Assembly (NCBI GenBank): GCA_000181795.3
Contig: CM012953.1
Span: 12,132,006 to 12,196,005 of the forward strand
Reading direction: 5' to 3'
Length of the DNA stretch: 64,000 bases
Source: Trichinella spiralis
Taxonomy: Eukaryota; Nematoda; Enoplea; Trichinellida; Trichinellidae
In this document: in pieces, positions 1 through 10,726 of the stretch
Position numbering within the stretch: position 1 is the first letter of the stretch
Layout: the number at the start of each line of letters is the position of its first letter
Translations under genes and position numbers: made by a program
Notes under the pieces: model-generated
What the model was told of the DNA's origin: nothing
Databases searched by the model: none
The model's input: only the letters and a program-made list of their open reading frames with translations

Positions 1-693
1 TTTCTGTGTAAGAGTGATGAAAGTTGCTATTTGCAATCTTGTCTAATTATGCGTAAGTGAAAATTTAGTATAGTAATGTTAATTGTACTTGAAAATCGGT
101 TTTTGCATACTGTATCAGTGGTTGAATATTCTGCTGCAAATGATTTTTGCTGACATTTATTATACAAATATGATTGTGATGGAATTGTTAAATGCACTTA
201 TTTATAACACTTTCAGAATAAGATGCAGTAAATTTTGCTGCGTGTGCCGCACTTTATTGTGGGTAGGTGAGTTCTTTGTAATTTTGTAAACGGAAAGCTT
301 ACATGAATAGCTTTAGATTTACAACTAGGTCACCGTTATAAATTGGTAATGTTTGCAGGGTTGAATTTTATTCAAACAGAAAATTTTCGATCATTTTACG
401 CTAAATTAGTCGAAAGCGTTAACGAAGTTAACGAAATTCTTAATTTACAGTTTCTAGTTGTTTGACGTCAGTTGCCGTACAGTGGACTTGTTTATCTGTA
501 TTCAGTTGTCAATTTGAATTCGCTGTGAATTTTGCTATTAATCAGTGAGCTTCCTTCAGCGACGAGTTCAGCTTTTGATATATAATAATTTATGTAAACA
601 ATGACTGTCTTGGTTGGTTTGTTGAATGCAGGTGTGTATTTTTGGTATTTTTTCTTTAGAACATTTTGTTTAATCGGTGAATACTGGCGTTTC
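1..693. other. Window start and 5' flank of the PI3K adaptor gene
   Basis: AT-rich sequence with no coding region I can support. An exon-like stretch near 212-266, bounded by TTTCAG and GGGTAGGTGAG, could be a non-coding first exon or the end of a gene lying outside the window. The frame of the next gene stays open up to an ATG at 601, so translation could begin there instead of at 694. Confidence 0.4.
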
Positions 694-2428
694 ATGGTAG
701 AACCGTCGTCTTCGACGTCCGAACAATGCAAGAGCATTATTCCCTCCGGTGCATTCGACGATCTGACCGAAGACCAGCTGGTCGATCTGTGCAAACAGGT
801 AGATGAAGAGGAGAACGTGGAACGGGTTGTTACGGAGCCGGTGCCCAAGCCGACCGACGACAAGCAGCAGTCAGCGCATCCTGCATGGTACTGGGGAGAT
901 GCCAGTCGTGATGAGGTGAATGTACAAATGCGTGACCAGCCGGATGGAACGTTTTGTGTGCGCAATTCGAGCACCGTCGGCGATTATACGTTGACAGTTC
1001 GCACTGGTGGTTGCAACAAGATGATTCGAATTTACCAACGCGACGGTAAATTTGGCTTCTCGCCTGAGACCAGCATGCAGTTCACCTCTTTGGAAGATTT
1101 TGTTAAGCATTACAGTTCCAATTCGCTCAGTGCTTACAATCGCAATTTGAATTTGGTTCTGCAAAAGCCGCTTTCCCGGCGCATGCGATTCACATCCATC
1201 AACACGGATCAGTTGGTGAAAATTAGTCGATCTCTGTGCAAACAGTACAAACTGAAATCCAATCGCTACGACCTCATATACGAAGAGTTTTTGCGACTGT
1301 CAGCAGAATCTAATGGCAAAACTCGCGCAGTGGTTGCTTTTGAAAAAAATTTGGAAATGTACGAGCAACAAATTGATGTCCAAATCAAGTGAGTTTTTTT
1401 ATCAGATTGTCGAAAAGCTTTTCTTCACACACAAATTTCGTTGGTTGTTCAGCAGTTGTGCAAATATATACGATAAGGGTTTGGTGTAATATTATTGTTC
1501 TATCTTCTGTAAATTGCAAAGTATAAATTTATTGGATCAACGATTGAATTTTTTTAACGTTTTGTCAATTGAGTGAATTTTTTTTATTTTCTTTTTCACA
1601 AAAATTGTTTGCTCACTGCTTTTGATTGTTAAATATTAGCACAACTGTTACTTCATTAACATTTGGACGTATAAGCATTTTTGTTGCTTTTTAATTTGAA
1701 AAATAATTTTTAGATTTCAAGGTTTTGCGTTACCTCATGAAAAGCATTATTTGAAGAAAAATTGGGAATTGTTGAATTCAAGAATTCAGGCGTTGAAAGA
1801 AAACAAGGAGAAGCTGTGTCATGAAATAGACGCATTTTCTGCCAAAATGAAAGAAATCGAATCCGAATTGAATGCTCTGAAACCGGAATTGTATCAGCTT
1901 TATCGTAAACGGGACTGCATAATACGGCTGCTTTTGGAGAGGGGCGTGAGTGCGGCGTTTGTGCAGAAATTGTTGTTTCAAAATTTAACCAAAGATGACA
2001 GTTTGGGTTTGACGTTTGAAGACGATCCCTGCCTGAGGGCGATGGTCGGCAGTTTGAGGGAAACTTTAGCCGAAAAGTTGACTATTAACTGTTATGATAG
2101 TAAGAATTGGCTTATTCCTGAATGTTCGAAATTGGAATGCGCTCGACTGCTGATGAACAAAAATGACGGTACATTTTTGGTCCGGTGCTCAGAAAGCCGG
2201 GTAGGCTTTTACGCTTTGTCGGTAGTTTGCTCAGGACGAACGTTCACTTGTCTCATTGAATGTAGAGACGGTAGATATGGGTTTGTCGGCACGGACACGT
2301 ATTTTCCGTCTTTGACTGATTTGATTCTTCATTATTCTGCTCACCCGCTGAAAGATCACAATCCAAATCTGAATACCGTACTGAAGTATCCAGTGCTGAC
2401 CGTTTTGCCGGATACTTCGACACAATGA
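694..2428 (+). CDS. PI3K regulatory subunit, p55/AAP-1-like
   Basis: Adaptor of class IA phosphoinositide 3-kinase: it binds the p110 catalytic subunit and recruits it to phosphotyrosine receptors at the plasma membrane. Two exons, 694-1388 and 1714-2428, give 469 residues. The N-terminal SH2 lies at about 65-160, with FCVR arginine at residue 90. A coiled inter-SH2 p110-binding region follows (about 190-330, including YDLIYEEF). The C-terminal SH2 lies at about 363-462, with FLVR arginine at 389. There is no SH3 or BH domain, so the architecture matches p55 forms and C. elegans AAP-1 rather than full p85. I prefer the ATG at 694; the frame is open to 601, but that extension is hydrophobic and unlike the family. 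The gene converges on RPB6, with 281 bases between the stops. Confidence 0.93.
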
Positions 2429-2709
2429 ATGTGATCGATTTGTTATGTTTCATTTGTTATCATTTTTTAGTTGATCGTTTGCCGTCATTAAATGATGAAC
2501 ATTTTAAGTGGTCTAATTTCATTCTATTTTGAACTTTTCGATCATCTGAAATTATATTTCTTCATCTCGTTGAGCACTTCAAAATAATTGATCTTTCTCA
2601 TCACAAATTCTGTAAAGAACACATTAAAAATTTGCACAAAATACAATCATCGTAGGGAAAATTATTTTTATTTAATATTACGATAAAAATTTTCCAGTTA
2701 TCACAAAAT

Positions 2710-3430
2710 TCAGTAATCTGTAATAATTAATTCATCGACTCGCCAATCTTCATAGCTTCCGTCCGGCATGTACCTGCGAACAACAAGTGGAATACGTCGT
2801 GCTTTCAACTCTTTTCTAGCTATTTCCAACGCATCTCTTTCATCTTCCAGCTCAACAAGTACGGGTGCACCCATGCTAAATAACCATAAAATGTTGTTTA
2901 CTTTCAACAGAATCAAATTTATTTATCAACAGAATTTTTATAAATGCATAAGAAGTTCTGAAAACCATAACAATCAGAAAATGACAATACTGCTACAATA
3001 AATTAGACAAACAGCGTAGTATAATCTTTTCAGTTTGCAAGTGCCAGCCAACAATTTATCCTATTCATTACTGTTGATAACTGACAACAATATATTATGA
3101 AAATTTGATTATTCGAAAACAAAACTGATAAATAAAAAACGCTTACGAAATCTGCAAGGCTCGAGTTCCCAACACACGTGCACGTTCATATTTCGTCATG
3201 TAAGGGGTTGTTATTCTTATCTTAGCTTTTCGGTCGGGTTCAATTTCCGTATCAATGGATTCCAAAATTTCCAAACGCGGTTGCCGTTCTACCACTGCAT
3301 CTTCGTAAAATTCATCATCCCCACCTTCATCTTCTTCATAGCTTCTATAATTTTGTAATTATAAATCAAAGATTTCATTAAATTGTACAAAAATTTACTC
3401 GTCGTCATTCGGATCTTCATAATCATCCAT
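2710..3430 (-). CDS. RNA polymerases I/II/III shared subunit RPB6 (RPABC2)
   Basis: Small core subunit shared by all three nuclear RNA polymerases, helping to hold the clamp and assemble the enzyme. Exons on the minus strand are 3399-3430, 3147-3344 and 2710-2875; together they encode 131 residues, close to the roughly 127-residue human protein. The N-terminus is acidic, as in the family. The conserved core is intact: [20 protein letters not shown], then [20 protein letters not shown], then [12 protein letters not shown] and the C-terminal VDELIITD. All three exons keep frame with ordinary GT-AG introns. Nothing in it looks unusual. Confidence 0.96.
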
Positions 3431-3810
3431 CTCGTCAAATGAAATTCAACACAGTTTGAAGCAAACTGTCTATATTCTTACTGTAGCTCAAAAAATACCC
3501 GAAGGTATAAACAAAATAAACAAAGAGTAAAAAAGTTTTAATGGCAGTTGTATGAAATGTTTAATTGAAGTGAAATATTCTTCTTCATGGTTTTTTGTTT
3601 AGCATAATTATTAATTATATTATTTAAAATTACTAAATTGAATTGTTATAAAAATTTTTAGATAGTTTATATACTTTATTAGCCATGCCATTACCGAATA
3701 ACCTGACATTAAAAATCATTAGATAAATTATTAATTATGTTAAATATCATCAAGATATGGTAATTTCTCATGTCTTCCTCAAAAGTAAAGACATTTTAAT
3801 GAATATAAAG
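3431..3810. other. Intergenic spacer before the LTR element
   Basis: AT-rich spacer between the RPB6 start and the outer edge of the LTR element. I see no gene or repeat in it. The last five bases, TAAAG, are the probable target-site copy on this side of the element. Confidence 0.4.
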
Positions 3811-4572
3811 TGTAGGGAAAGGTTCAATAGCGACCATCAAATAAGGCTTCCTGTATGGTTGTAGCCGGGATTTACAAAATTTAGATAAGCAAGAACAACC
3901 GCAAATGATTGTCCTTCGTAGAGCTTCGATAATACTGATTCATACTAATAACCTCTTCTTCTGATTCCCCAATCACACGAGTAATATATGTAACGAGTCG
4001 CTCCCTCGGGCAGGCTCGTTCACTTCCTCCACCATGTTATTGGCGCATTCGCCGCTAAACGGCGACGGGCTGGTATTGACCGGCAGGTTTCCCCTTTCTT
4101 TCCGATTCGCGCTCTCCTGATGGCATTATAACAATCAAACAACAGTCAGTAAGTATAGTTTTTATTGGCAACTGCGAGCAAGGACAGCCGGCTATGCGTT
4201 ACAGCAAGCCTCTTCGACACACAACAACCCTTACTCACACGTACGTCCATAATACCGTACTCCACCTCCAATTCTTCTTACGATAGCTTCACCTTTCTTC
4301 CGCTTCATTGTCTGGAGGAACAGAGTTGTTAATTCGGTCCGCAACCGCTACATATATATATATAAATATTTACTCACACGTAATAGAAACAGAGTAATAC
4401 AAGGTTACAACGGTCAAATATTTGGGAAAGTAACGAAAAAGAACACAGAATGTCAAACACAAACTGATCACGACACTCTCAGTTCGTTCATTATTGTTTT
4501 TCTCGAAATACAAGGAATACAGTAAGGTTCTAACTGACGATCATATACAAATCTGTTGTTCCGTCTTTTACA
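3811..4572 (-). repeat. 3' LTR of the BEL/Pao element, enlarged by inner sequence
   Basis: Both ends match the other LTR: roughly 3811-3870 (TGTAGGGAAAGGTTCAATAG) and 4395-4572, which ends in CTTTTACA. Between them lie about 500 bases, richer in GC, that have no counterpart in the other copy. That part includes two copies of TTACTCACACGTA near 4230 and 4370, so a second insertion is likely. Confidence 0.75.
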
Positions 4573-5094
4573 CCTCCCCACCAATGGAGTAATTCCACCA
4601 TACTATGGCTGGTTCGATGAGCTGCAATTTGCAGATTGATCTGACAAGTGTTCCCGTAGCGGTTTTCATGAGAACACTTCGATGTATACCATCCGACGAT
4701 GGGTATAATTCCAAGATTTTTCCCAACGGCCAGTTACTTCTATTTTGATTGTCTTCGCATAGTAAAACTATGTTTCCGAATCTGGGTCTTCCATTTTTGT
4801 CTATTATTGAAATTAACAAGATATTCTCTGCGCCATCGTCGCCATAAATGTCTCGATATCCTCCTCTGATAATACCATCTTCGGCGCAGCGTCATTGCTG
4901 TCGAAGTAGGTTCTTTCTCGACAAGGCGTTTCTCTGTCATGTCCGGTAACTCTAACATCCGTCAATTTGAACGTTCTAAAGTTGTCCGTTTGTACTACCG
5001 ACGGTTTCCCTCGTCGAGCAGTGAAACGGCGAAATGCTGCCAGAAAGCTTTGGGCTGTCATATCGTTGTTTGAGAGTATGTGCAGGTCGTCCAC

Positions 5095-6240
5095 ATATAC
5101 ACCAACGGTGAGGAAATTTTTGTTTTTCCAAAGACTCGTTCTTCGGCCCGTTCAGCCCGAAACTCCGAAAGGTGTCATCCAGCATTCCATACCATGCACG
5201 ACTCGCCTGCTTCAGACCGTAGATGGATTTTCGTAACCGGCAGTACTTGTTGTTTTCATCAGCAACACCAGTCGGCAGTTCCATGTACACTTCTTCATTA
5301 AGGTTCGGATTCAGGAAGGCGGTCACAACGTCAATCTGATCTACTTCGAAATTGTACTTCGCTGCCAATGACAGAAGATAGCGCAGCGAAGAATAGCCCA
5401 GTGTAGGGGCGAACGTGTCTTCATAGTAAATTCTTTGCAGTTGTGAGTATCCTTTGGCCACAAGTCGCGCTTTTCGTTTCTCAATCGTCCCACCTTCTTT
5501 ATACTTCGTTTTGAAGACCCATTTACTTTTGATGGCCTTCTTTTTAGCACTCTGGCTCACAAAAGCACAGCTCTCATCCTTGGACCATGGCAAAGCAAGT
5601 TGCTGAACGTTATTTTGCAGCAACAAGCCCTTGACGAATCCCACCGTAATCTTCTGATTCGATCCTTGGATGCCAAAGATCAGGGGTTGCATGAAAGGCA
5701 ATCCACCAAGGATTATACCACCAACCGTTTCATCGTCCAGAGGTTTTCCAATCGCCTCTAGCTAATCCGCGATACCAGTAATACGGTCGATATAAGCTGT
5801 CATCGATCCGCATTCTTCGAATCGGGTCTTGAACAGCGAGGAGTAGAGGCCAATACGACGTACCAAACTGTTGTCTTCATAGGCGCAACGTAGTTTTTCC
5901 CACGCTTGCTTGGCCGTTACAGCCTTGCGGACATCGCCACTATCACAAGGCTTGATTGACAAATTTATCTTTGCCAATGCTCGTTGGTCCAGCTCATGGT
6001 CAGCATTTTCATTTTCAGCATCCCACCAAGTAATTCTTCATGGCGAGCTTCCATTCAGAATAATTTGTACCATCCAAGTGTTTCAACACGGGCAGGCCAC
6101 AAACTGCAGAAACCAGGACCGTAGGCTTCCTCGAGGCAAGCTGCGCTTGCAGGACCTGGACTTGCTCGACCAACTGGCTAACAACTTGATCCATTAGTCG
6201 GAGAGGAAGCGTGCTGGGCCCATAACCTGTTGGGATGGTG
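5095..6240 (-). mobile_element. Ty1/copia retrotransposon fragments nested in the BEL/Pao element
   Basis: Fossil pieces of a Ty1/copia-family element on the minus strand. 5095-5701 shows the copia reverse transcriptase start: KSKWVFKTKYKEGGTIEKRK, then KARLVAKGYSQ, DTFAPTLGYSSLRYLLSLAA, FEVDQIDVVTAFLNPNLNEE and CRLRKSIYGLKQASRAWY. 5762-5977 shows a copia gag (UBN2-like) segment with AWEKLRCAYED and MTAYIDRITGI. The pieces sit between two stretches of BEL/Pao integrase sequence, which implies insertion into the older element. I could not recognise copia LTRs at its edges. It is broken, with several breaks. Confidence 0.8.
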
Positions 6241-7028
6241 AGCTTCGACGATAAAAGGATATCAGTTTAATGAATCGGTCAGCACAATCGAGCGAGATTA
6301 GAACACAGCGTGGGACCAAAAGAAAAACTAACTACGATACAGTATACGGGGGGTACGGTCTATTGATAATTAGGTACATGGGAATGACGGTGTGATTTCC
6401 AACAGCTTTCGTTTTGTACAATTCCTCTCATTCTCAGTATTCAACGCCTTACCGATTGTTCTTCTTTCCTTCACATAAAGAGGCCCGGAAAAATCTATTC
6501 CAACATTGTCGAAGAAAGTCTGTTTTAGTCTACACCTTATTGGATCATCAATAATAGCTGGGGTCCTAAACTTTGGTAATTCATACCGTGGCAGACGAAC
6601 GCTGACGGTGACGTCGCTTCCGTTCTTCACAAGCTCTACCTTTTTTCATCGGTCTGTTTCTCAATGAAATCTTCTGCGATAGATCAGATCTCTAAGATTT
6701 CATTTTCGAATGTTCTAAACTCGTCAGTTTCCTTTTCTAAGTCATTCTGACTCAGTCCTCCTTCCAAATCTTCTTGGAGAAGTTGCACCTTTTCGAACTG
6801 CTTCTCGAGTTCCTTCAATGCATTCCGAACCTTGTTTCGCGATGCATTGTCAGTGCAAAGCTGGCGAATCTGCTGCGTCTATTTAAGCAGTCTTCACAAG
6901 CTTCTAACCAGCTTGCTTCTTCCTCAGACCTTCAGCCCTCATATTCCGACTTTAAACTGAATACCTGTCAAATGAAACTTACTCAGAAGTTCCGAAGTCT
7001 TATCAAACTGTGTTCTTGGTTTTCGTAG

Positions 7029-7047
7029 CTCCCGGCTCGTGGCACCA
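7029..7047 (-). other. Probable primer binding site of the BEL/Pao element
   Basis: On the minus strand, a stretch reading TGGTGCCACGAGCCGGGAG lies shortly inside the 5' LTR. It begins with TGG, the complement of a tRNA CCA end, as retrotransposon primer sites do. I cannot name the tRNA. Confidence 0.5.
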
Positions 7048-7073
7048 ACAATAAATAAATATATATATGTGTG

Positions 7074-7381
7074 TGTAGGAAAAGGTTCAATAGCAACAAT
7101 CAAGTAAGGCTTCCTGTATGGTTCTGGCCGGATAACTTCGAGCACGCACGGGCTAGACTGCAGCAAACGGAAAAGGCGATGTTGAAAAATCCAGATGTAG
7201 CGACTGCATATAGAAGGTTTCAAAGGTCAAATATTTGGGAAGGCAACGAAAAAGAACACAGAATGTCAGACACAAACTGATCACGACATTCAGTTCGTTT
7301 ATTATTGTTTCTCAAAAAACAGGGAATACTGTAAAGTTTTAACTGATGATCATGTACAAATCTGTCGTTTCGTCTTTTACA
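7074..7381 (-). repeat. 5' LTR of the BEL/Pao element
   Basis: 308-bp copy starting TGTAGGAAAAGGTTCAATAG and ending CTTTTACA (plus-strand reading). It matches both ends of the larger copy at 3811-4572. The middle of about 70 bases is not shared. Confidence 0.75.
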
Positions 7382-7795
7382 TCAAGCATTTATTATTTAA
7401 AGACATCTGTAGATATTTCATATTTCCAATTTAATTAGTCTTTCTCAATAAATTCTCTAATATGCAGTCTCATCAGGCGATCACCAATGCCGCACGCTGA
7501 ACAAGATTTGTATACATTTCTTGCATTAAAAAATGTTTGTTACTAGTGTATTTAATAAAACAAAGTGGAACTATAAAGTAGCATCAGATCAAGCAGAATG
7601 CTTCTAAGATACTCTTCAAGTGAAGCCAAAAACTTGACAGTCTACTAAAAAGAGTATCTTTTAATTTGAACAAATTACACGCTTGCATTTCAGACATCTA
7701 AATAAATGTTTAAATTGTGCTTTTTCATATTATTTCAAAAAATATACTTTCTAATTTGCAATTTTTAAGGTTTAATGAAATAAAACAATGCACAT
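7382..7795. other. Spacer between the LTR element and the first cathepsin gene
   Basis: AT-rich sequence, presumably including the 3' untranslated part of the cathepsin gene that ends at 7796. No other gene or repeat is visible. Confidence 0.4.
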
Positions 7796-9609
7796 TTAAT
7801 GAATAATAACAGATGTCACCATTCTGTTTACTCCACACGCTTCATTTCCTCTGTAAAGTCGAAAATAACCATTCTCTCCCCAATCAACTCCCCAACTGTT
7901 TTTAATAATCCAATATGGATTTGACCACCAATGTAGCCAACTTTCTTTACCATAGCCGATGATGGTTGCACCGTGATTGAGAAAATTTGGATTGCAGCTA
8001 CTTTTAGTAGGTTTTATAATTCCTTTACGATATAGCATCAGTATGTCTGCATTCATTCTTACCGCTACTGGACCATGTTCATATAAATAGTTTGCAATTG
8101 TAGTTTCATTTTTATGCAGTAGCACTGTATCATTTATATAAACCTTTAAATAAGTAAACACGCACATATGTATAATTTATAAAGTAAAAATATTGGCTTA
8201 CTTTAATTTTTTCCTTGTTCAGCTTGCATGAGCCATGAAGGCCAGTATACGGATAATCTGACTCAGCTTGTACTCCACTCATCCGAATAATTTCGTGGTA
8301 AGCTTTTAAAGGTTGTCCACCACGACAGCCTCTGTTAATTTTGTCACAGTCGATTATTTGTTGCTCAGAAAGGGAGATCAGATCACCAAATTTTATTGCC
8401 CATGCACTTTCGATATTTGCAATTGTACTGAAAGCCCAACTTGAGCCACATTTACCTAAAAATTTCTTTTGCATTTTGTGCCACACTGAAAAACAAATGC
8501 AAACCTTGACGTTTAACTTTTGTAACTACATTGTAATTTCTCCAATCAAATTTATTTGGTCGATCTACTTTCAAAAGTGCAATTCTCTGTTTGGGCAGCA
8601 ATGCAGAAGTTTCTAGCATATTCAAGTAAGTCTTTCGAAATTCATCTTGGGTCATGTCAGCAAAAATTGTCGGTCCATATATGGCTGTTCCTCAAAAAAA
8701 TATTTATTTTTGCAATCTGTATTACTTAAAGTTTAACTTGTTTACATAATTATTTAAATGTTAAAAAATCCTCAGTTGATAAAAACATCAAGTGAATGCA
8801 GTTATATTTCTGATTAACATTACATGTTAATTAAATTTATAAAAGTAAATTATTGGATCTGTGAATGTTTTAATCAATCAAAAATGTGAATGTTTTCTGC
8901 TTGATTTGAAAAATATTTAAAAATAAAATTTATAAAAGTATTTCAGATGGCTGTACAAGCATTTGCTGTTCTTCAAAAACGTACTGTGGTTAAATTAAAA
9001 CTCCATTGTGTAAATTAATAAATTTGAAAATTTAATAAGTAATGTAAAGTTTAATTCATGTTTTATTTCAAAAAAATATTCTGCGCAAAACAAAAATTAT
9101 AAAATCAATGATAATATTACTTTAATAGTTTAAATAATTGTTCATTTTTTAAAATTATTAGCAGACTGAAGAAATATCAATATTACAAGTTTGTAATTCT
9201 AAAAATTTTTTTAATTCTAAGAAATGCCGCAGCAATTTAAAATAGACTGCTACAACTTTTGTCATGTAACAAGTGAAAATTTAATTAAACTTTTTATACC
9301 TTTTTCTTGTTGTTGGAGATGCATTGCAATTTTCATATTATCATTGAAAATGGAATATTTTTTAATAAATTCATCTTCTGATTCATACCGCTTGTTGAAT
9401 TCTTTCATAAACATCAAAAATGCTTTCAATGATTGTTGTTCATTTGCATTCATCAATGGGAAACGATTGAAATAATTTGATATATTGAACGATTTTTCAG
9501 TTTGATTTTGAAATTCATCTTTAAATTCATGCCAACATATTGAAAGCACATTTGAAAGGAATAAATTTCCAAAATTAATGATGAAGAAGCATAATATACA
9601 AAATGACAT
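7796..9609 (-). CDS. Cathepsin F-like papain-family protein with Ser in place of the catalytic Cys
   Basis: Secreted papain-family (C1A) protein. Exons are 9300-9609, 8505-8690, 8202-8455 and 7796-8143, giving 365 residues. A signal peptide (MSFCILCFFIINFG) is followed by an inhibitory pro-region and a mature domain. The site that is CGSCWAF in active enzymes reads CGSSWAF: the nucleophile, residue 171, is Ser (codon AGT). The oxyanion Gln165, His307 (NHGATIIGYG) and Asn332 (KNSWG) are kept. Cathepsin F traits include DMTQDEFRK, VYINDTV and ACGVN. The ATG at 9609 is chosen because it gives the signal peptide; the frame is open a little further. It is a tandem copy of the gene at 10727-12072 with the same exon phases. 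A Ser-His-Asn site occurs in silicateins. The protein could be a pseudoenzyme, a decoy or a weak serine hydrolase. Confidence 0.9.
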
Positions 9610-10726
9610 TGCGCCAAACCTTTGCAACACATTGCAGGATGGGAAAGTAAACTTCTTATATTTATTTCAGCTACACTTATCACAAATAAAACTGTCACGC
9701 ATGAGCTGCAATAAATTTAAATTTTACTATAAAATACAGTTCATCTAAATTAACATGTTCATCAAAGTGATAAATGTTAAACTATGATTTATATAACCAT
9801 TTGAAAATTCTTGTTTTTCTGGTTGATTTTTGCATTCATAATCACAAAATAATCATTAAAAAAATTTTCATTTAATCTAATAAACTATTTATGTCCATTT
9901 TATTTTTATTAGCGTTATATTGTTGACATTTTATTTTTACAATTTTTACATTATTTCATACACGCAGAAATATTTTAACTAGCTTTCCAAATGCACAAAT
10001 CTTTTAACGTTGATTGCTATACGCTTTGCAATAAAAGTAAATTTAAAAAATTTTCAACAAGATAAATTTTGAACAGTTGCGCATCATTTGAAAATTATGT
10101 CACTACTAACTAATAACAGTTAAGCGCAATTAGTTGAAATTTGTTTGCTGTTTAAATCATTATCTAAAACAGATCACTAGCTTTTATTGGTCTTTACTTG
10201 AACAAACACAACGGCAAGAATGTCAAGATATTCGTTTAATTTGTGCGGTGCAATGCAGAAAAATAGTAGTTTGGGAACATAATTAACAAATGATAAAAAG
10301 TAAGAAGCTTATGACGTCAGTGAAGAAGTAAAAGTTGTGAAAATAAATTTTTAACAGTAATAAATTGATTTTTTCAAAAAAAATTCCAAATTTAAAATGT
10401 TCAAGCAGTGTCTAAAATGTAGCATTAATCAAGCAAGCATCAGTTCTGCTAAACAAAACAAAAGAAGCTTCTAAAATTATTGCTTTCTGTCAAGCGCTTC
10501 AAATGATGCCTCATAATGTCATAAAATGTGAAATATTCTCCAAGTTTAGCGAATTTCAGAATTTAAAATTCAAATAAGTCTATGACACAGCCTATGGTGT
10601 ATTTATTAATTGAAATGCCATATTTGATAGCGATTTACGATTAGTCAAGATGAATTATTTCAAAAAAATTTTATTTATACAAAAAATTGACAAATTTTAT
10701 CAAAAACTCAAACATCAAAAATATTA
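9610..10726. other. Intergenic region between the tandem cathepsin genes
   Basis: Very AT-rich. It should hold the promoter of the downstream-facing copy and the 3' end of the other. No additional coding region or repeat stood out. Confidence 0.4.

Larger units (their letters stand above)
3811..7381 (-). mobile_element. Old BEL/Pao LTR retrotransposon, broken, with a nested Ty1/copia relic
   Basis: Fossil element read on the minus strand. Matching sequence with TG...CA ends lies at both borders (3811-4572 and 7074-7381). The flanking five bases are TAAAG and TCAAG, a four-of-five match for a target-site duplication. Parts seen, in element order: a primer-binding-site-like stretch at 7029-7047; a gag-like helical segment around 6716-6910; integrase-like pieces at 6370-6630 (VGIDFSGPLYVKE) and around 4950-5090 (RRFTARRGKPSVVQTDN); and the BEL/Pao polyprotein C-terminal domain at 4568-4819 (NWPLGKILELYPSSDG). 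Ty1/copia pieces interrupt it. It is broken in many places. The two LTRs differ at about one base in ten over their first 58 bases by eye, so it is old. It carries a composition richer in GC than its surroundings. Confidence 0.85.

Noticed and set aside
601-693. Upstream ATG extending the PI3K adaptor by 31 residues
   Set aside because: The extension is hydrophobic and unlike any family N-terminus; the ATG at 694 gives the expected polar start. It cannot be excluded without transcript data.
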